64,000 nt of DNA from Cycas panzhihuaensis (taxonomy: Eukaryota > Cycadophyta): NCBI GenBank assembly GCA_023213395.1, contig CM041465.1, positions 84,327,741 through 84,391,740 of the forward strand, in the 5' to 3' direction. Of the stretch, positions 59,960-64,000 are shown in pieces. Position numbers and translations under genes: made by a program. Every line of letters begins with the position of its first letter. Position 1 is the first letter of the stretch. A model generated the notes under the pieces. The model was given only the letters and a program-made list of their open reading frames with translations, did no database searches and was not told where the DNA came from.

Positions 59960-60640
59960 CAAAATATGTTCCACCATACATCCTGGGAAGCCGGTGTCCT
60001 TGCAGGGGGGGTACAATCATATGGTCCTATATATGACCCCCTGGAGGCCCGTGCTTTCCCCTGTCAAAGCTACATGTACATGTCCTACTGCTGTTGCCCC
60101 GCTCCTGGGGTGCCATCTCCCGGTCTCTGTGATCCCTCTCCTGGGGACCACATGCCTCCGAGGCTCCTCCTAGGCCTCCGCGAGCTGCCCGCCTCGCTCT
60201 CCTCATCCCTAGGTCATCTCAGGGTTGTCGCCCTTTGTGTGGGTGCATGTCTGCTCGGCTCGTGGCGAGACCATCTGCGCTACTAGCTGATCGTATCTGG
60301 CCTGGATACGATCCCGCTCTCCCCGGAGTGCCTCCTCTGTCCCCTTGAGATGCTCAGTGATCACTGCTAGCTGGGTTCTGCTCTCTTCGTCTCCACCTAC
60401 ACCACCCCGTGTCTCTAGAGCCTATACCCGTCCTCGCAGCTCATCCCGCTCACGTCTCACATCATCCATCTCCTGCTGCAGTCATCCCTGGGATGTGACA
60501 TGCTCTTGGGACTCTGCAGCCCATATGTCCCTCGCCCTCACCAACGGGGTGAACGCCTCTCTGTGGGCTCCTGCCGCTCTAGGCTCATCACCTGCCTGGA
60601 TGGGCGGTTGCCCCTCTGCATACACCTGAGGGAATATCTC
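59960..60640 (-). pseudogene. 3' exon of the antisense PMD gene in gypsy D
   Basis: Homologous to 53285-54000 of E. On the minus strand it reads PLVRARDIWAAESQEHV, then DDVRRERDELRGRV and a coiled coil (LKGTEEALRGERDRIQARYD, close to the E text). Here the frame is continuous across the place where E has a frameshift, with only point stops (CGA to TGA or CAG to TAG). At about 60641 it is cut and joined to the 3' LTR of D, so the PMD domain and second RNase H of D are deleted. Its presence shows the cassette pre-dates the split of D and E. Confidence 0.85.
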
Positions 60641-61419
60641 ACCCGTTGGCCTCGTTACCGGTAAGCACCTTTGTATGCGTTATATTTTTATGCTGTTTCA
60701 TTTATTAGTTGGTGCTTTCTTTCTTTCTTGGCATCGCATGTGATTTTCCGGGGAAGGTAAGGAAGCCCCTCTTTTGCCTGCTGTAACATCTCGCATCCAG
60801 TACATCGCTTGGAGTGGTTCGGGGCTCCTCGAGAAGGCTTCTTCATCTTGCATGCCCTCGGTCCAGGTGCACGTTTCGCTTCCCTTTGCTACCTCTTTTT
60901 TTCCTTTTATTTCTCTCTTAGTAATTAGCACATTGAAAGATAAAAGGGGAAAACTTGGTTTAGTATTTGTTTGCGATTCATTTGTCGTGTTACATATATC
61001 TTTACTGTTCGTAGGAAAGATTGTAGGAGCCCTCTTCTCCCCTACCTTTCCTTCTCTCTCCTTAGCCACACAAGTACCTTGCTTCTCGCATCACTCGTAT
61101 ACCCGGTTAGGTTGTGTAGGCTTACTCTTGGCCTATCTCCATTAGGTCCTCTCTTCCCCCCTTCTGGCCACCCAAGGGTGGGAGAGTCCTACCTCTAGGT
61201 CAACCCAGGTTTACCCTACGCACCTTCACCCCTTGTTCGAAGCTGTGAAGGGTCACCCGCTAGTAGCCATACTCCATTACAGATCCCGAACTCGCACTCC
61301 GGCACACGGGGCGCTCTGCGTGATAGTCACTCACCTTTTAGGTTCCACCTTCTATCATTACACCACTCACTCTGCCCCACACCTATCAGTTAGGTGGTTA
61401 TCCCGTAGCAGCGCGTCCA
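60641..61419 (+). mobile_element. Truncated 3' LTR of gypsy D (last 0.78 kb)
   Basis: Matches 36960-37741 of the 5' LTR closely throughout, ending GCGCGTCCA and followed by the CCCTC target duplication. The first 1.8 kb of the LTR and the polypurine tract are missing because of the deletion at 60641. Confidence 0.9.
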
Positions 61420-61424
61420 CCCTC
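61420..61424. repeat. Target site duplication of gypsy D, right copy
   Basis: CCCTC after the 3' LTR of D, matching 35135-35139. Confidence 0.9.
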
Positions 61425-63025
61425 TATAAGAGAAAGGATAAATCTAGGTCCTTGACCCTTAAATCTTACCTATTTACTATTCATTTTGTAGCCACTATTA
61501 AAGCCTACTTAACTGAAGTGAAGACCACTAAGAACTAATTGATAATCCTAGGTGAACCACCTTCATATTATGACCTTATATCTAGCATCCTAAATATTTC
61601 ACCCATCCTAAATATTTCACCTATAGAACATAATAGTTTTATCTCTAAACTTCATAAAAAATACTCAAAAATAGACTCCATCACCTTTAAGGGGCTCTTA
61701 TTATGAGAAGAGAATATTTTCAATCAACTTAGGGCTACATCTACTTTTGACTTAACTCTTGCCTTTATAGCCTATAATTTAGAAAAAGATAAGACTGCAC
61801 AAAGGATAACTCAATAGCCAAGTCAACTCCAAAACCTTTCTCAATTATTGGACTCTCTCAACATCACTTCAGAGCCATATTAGAAGCTAACTCAATAGTA
61901 AGAACATCTAGTTGGCACCTCCTCCAATCCAAGTTAGTAGCCACATCAGCCCTATAACCACCCAAAGCCTCAACCACAATAGAACTAGCAAAGTAGACCA
62001 AATGTCACCTACCTTTACAATGGAAAAACTGGTCACCTCATTATTGAATATAGGAAATATCAAGCTAATTTGCAACTCTTGAAAAATCAAGGGAGTTAAT
62101 TTTATGGGCCTAGCTTCTAATAATCTACCTCATATTATCAACCAACAATCCTATTTTATTAACATGAAGCACCCTCTTATCAACAAAGTGGTCCAAGCTA
62201 CCAACAACAAATGCAAAGTTATTAACAAAGAGGACTATGCCCTCCATATGGAGCCCCTTTCCCATAATAAAGAGGCCCTATTTTACCATAAAGAACCCCC
62301 TAATTCCAATAAGGTGTCCTTGTTTCATAGCAAGGAGACCATTTTTATCCATAAGGAGGGCTATCATTTCAACCACAAGGCTAATTCTATCAACAGAATT
62401 GGAATCCAAGACCTACTTAAAGTCAAAGACCATAGAACATGCAATAATATCCTAATAAAAATCAAAGGAACTAATAAAATATTTAATAACAAGGAGGAAA
62501 TATGGGAGACAACAAAGATTCCTCCTTCCACAACCTATTCTTTATAGTATTAACTTTTTAGCTTGATGATAATATATGGCTCATTGATTTAGGTGTAACT
62601 AGATACATGACTAGATCAGAAAAGATGTTGGAAGAGACCTACCTAATAAGAACCCAAATAGTCACATTTGGTGATAATTTAATATAAAATATGACTAAAA
62701 TTAGTATAGCTCCAATAGCATTAAAAGATTCTAACATTAGGCACCAGATCAATAATGGGTTCCTTATTCTAGGAATGCAAATAAACCTACTCTCTATCAA
62801 TTAAATGGATAAGTAAACTCTAGATGTCCTCTTTAGTCATGGGATCTATCCCATTATAAAATATATAACTAGAAAACTCGTGGTTATATGACATGAAGAT
62901 AGTAGTCTATACAATTTGGACAGTGTTCCTCTTACCACTACTCTATAAAATGAATCTTGCTTAATGGCCTATAGCACTTAACTTAATAAAGGAAAAAGTG
63001 CTTAACTTAATAAAGGGAAAGGTAT
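61425..63025 (+). pseudogene. Ty1/copia gag (3' part) and protease of copia G
   Basis: Continues the gag interrupted at 35139: YKRKDKSRSLTLKSYLF, LTEVKTTKN, then a decayed zinc knuckle (GKTGHLIIEY with Cys positions changed) at about 62005-62050. A Gln-rich region (62118-62550) follows, where about 20 in-frame TAA/TAG codons stand among surviving CAA codons. The protease block WLIDLGVTRYMT at 62577-62612 replaces the usual WLIDSGATRHMT, so the catalytic Asp is kept but Ser and Ala are lost by C-to-T changes. One frame holds from 61425 to at least 62690. A readable but weaker protease remainder fades by about 63025, where another element's LTR begins. It is dead. Confidence 0.82.
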
Positions 63026-63029
63026 AATT

Positions 63030-63457
63030 ATTGAATAATCCCCTTATATCTAGGAACTAGGAGAATGTTCTCATTCAAAAGAAAAGGCCACTCCATGTAA
63101 AGAATAACATGGAAAGCATTCAAAAATCAACACCCAACAATATCAATGGACAATGACCACAATGAATTAACTTAACATCAACAAATTACATTAGAACACG
63201 AACTATACCAGGGACTCTATATGAGTCTCCATGATGACTTGTGTTTCATATACCACCACAACCACTTTTATATACTAAGTGGGTGGGAGATCACACTATA
63301 GATCTAATGCATGTGGGACTATTACCTTTACTCTAACTAATGACATTATACTACTAATTTTCACCAATAATGTTATAATGACAAATGACTCTTACCCTCT
63401 AATAATTGAGACTATTGACCCTAAGACTCACACAACATTAAATATTATATTCTAACA
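63030..63457 (-). mobile_element. Probable LTR of another copia (minus strand)
   Basis: On the minus strand the LTR would start TGTTAGAATATAATATTTAA at 63457, right after a purine tract, and contain a TATA box TATATAAAAG (63283-63274). The 3' edge near 63030 is approximate. The layout says a minus-strand copia extends beyond the right edge of the window. Confidence 0.55.
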
Positions 63458-63468
63458 CCTCCCCTTAA
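63458..63468 (-). promoter_or_regulatory. Polypurine tract of the right-edge copia
   Basis: Minus strand TTAAGGGGAGG, abutting the LTR start TGTTAGA. Confidence 0.6.
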
Positions 63469-64000
63469 TGTTTAATGTTTGAACTAAGGATAATTTGACA
63501 TGACTGACATATATTAACATAGTACTTAACTTGAAACTAAAGACAACATGACAAAACTAACATAAAACTTTGACTCTAAAATGTTATTTGAACATCCATC
63601 TCCTAAGCTTTGGACTTTTAATGAAGATGATGTCTTGAACTTCATCATCATCCAATATACTGAAAAACATGTATGCTTTGTTTGCTATATTACCTCATGA
63701 TTCTTGTTTGATGGATCTTCCTATGTACTTCTAGTGAAGGTATGGTCATCCTAGAATAAGTATGAAATAGATTAACTTCTCTTTATCTACTTCCAAGCTT
63801 GATAAGCTGATTGATTTCTCAATCCATTGATCACTTCCTTGAAATGAAATAAGTAATAATGATTCATTTCCAAATTTTCCTTGAACAAGATAATTTGTTC
63901 CTTTCATGTTATCTAGGAAATTTGTAGTGCCAAAAGTGATGAGAGTCTTTATTATGGTCATATGTACATATTTCCCTATTACTGCTATACAAATGTGAAA
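63469..64000 (-). other. 3' internal end of the right-edge copia, mostly noncoding
   Basis: By position this is the region between the copia pol 3' end and its polypurine tract. A 71-codon frame (63961-63746, minus strand) has no recognisable domain. Nothing else can be supported. Confidence 0.35.

Larger units (their letters stand above)
35140..61419 (+). mobile_element. Gypsy D, Tat-like Ty3/gypsy element, interrupted by gypsy E
   Basis: The element is bounded by TG...CA LTR ends and the CCCTC duplication. In order: 5' LTR 35140-37741, primer site 37743, gag, protease, an RT-integrase fusion ending at 42629, a 3' spacer to 43169, the 16.8-kb insertion of gypsy E, then a piece of antisense PMD gene (59960-60640), and the last 0.78 kb of the 3' LTR. 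Without E and its duplicated target, D would be about 9.5 kb. Two internal deletions are evident: RT to integrase at about 42101, and PMD to LTR at about 60641. It is non-autonomous. Confidence 0.9.

Noticed and set aside
35140-61419. An envelope-like gene between integrase and the 3' LTR of D or E
   Set aside because: No plus-strand frame with a signal peptide or membrane segment fits; the space is occupied by the antisense PMD gene and the second RNase H.
62104-62547. 147-codon Asn/Lys-rich open frame
   Set aside because: The protease and gag frame on either side is a different one (Gln-rich with stops); this open frame is a by-product of the CAA repeats read out of phase.

Overview
This window is a retrotransposon graveyard from a land plant nuclear genome, probably a large-genome seed plant, although the lineage cannot be fixed from the sequence alone. 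Almost every recognisable coding stretch belongs to a Ty1/copia or Ty3/gypsy LTR retrotransposon. I found no intact host gene, tRNA, rRNA or CRISPR array. Two compartments differ sharply. About 1-35 kb and 61.4-64 kb are AT-rich and hold old copies eroded by C-to-T and G-to-A transitions, often with the reading frame kept and Gln codons turned into TAA or TAG. About 35.1-61.4 kb is GC-richer and holds younger elements.

Layout. 1-8.2 kb: rearranged pieces of Ty1/copia elements (a 1.25-kb direct repeat present twice, two gag copies, two RT copies). 8.2-13.5 kb: minus-strand gypsy A (gag, primer site, 3.1-kb LTR), inserted in the integrase of minus-strand gypsy B (13.5-18.6 kb). 20.9-29.2 kb: plus-strand gypsy C (gag, protease, RT, RNase H, integrase, then a separate second RNase H) with a 242-bp foldback at the integrase 3' end. 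29.8 kb: an (AT)n tract. 30.7-31.9 kb: a decayed minus-strand reading frame of unknown family. 34.8 kb: start of a copia gag (copia G), interrupted by gypsy D at 35,140 and resuming at 61,425. Gypsy D (35,140-61,419) is itself interrupted by gypsy E (43,170-59,954). Both insertions are proved by exact 5-bp target duplications (CCCTC for D, ATATC for E). 63.0-64 kb: LTR and polypurine tract of another minus-strand copia.

Gypsies A, D and E share the LTR tip TGTTTCCCAGC (A reads TATTTCCCAGC) and a TGGCGACC-type primer site (TGGCAATT in A). C and E carry a second RNase H as its own ORF downstream of integrase, which is the hallmark of the plant Tat group. The most unusual feature is in E, with a remnant in D. 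Between integrase and the second RNase H lies an antisense gene encoding a plant mobile domain (PMD) protein with a coiled-coil tail. It keeps what looks like a spliceosomal intron (GT-AG in the antisense direction, reading phase preserved) and has a candidate antisense TATA box. Gypsy C, with the same integrase/RNase H order, has no such cassette in that interval. This fits capture of a host gene by an ancestor of D and E, where antisense orientation would shield the intron from removal during retrotransposition. All copies here carry stops, frameshifts or deletions, so none looks autonomous now.
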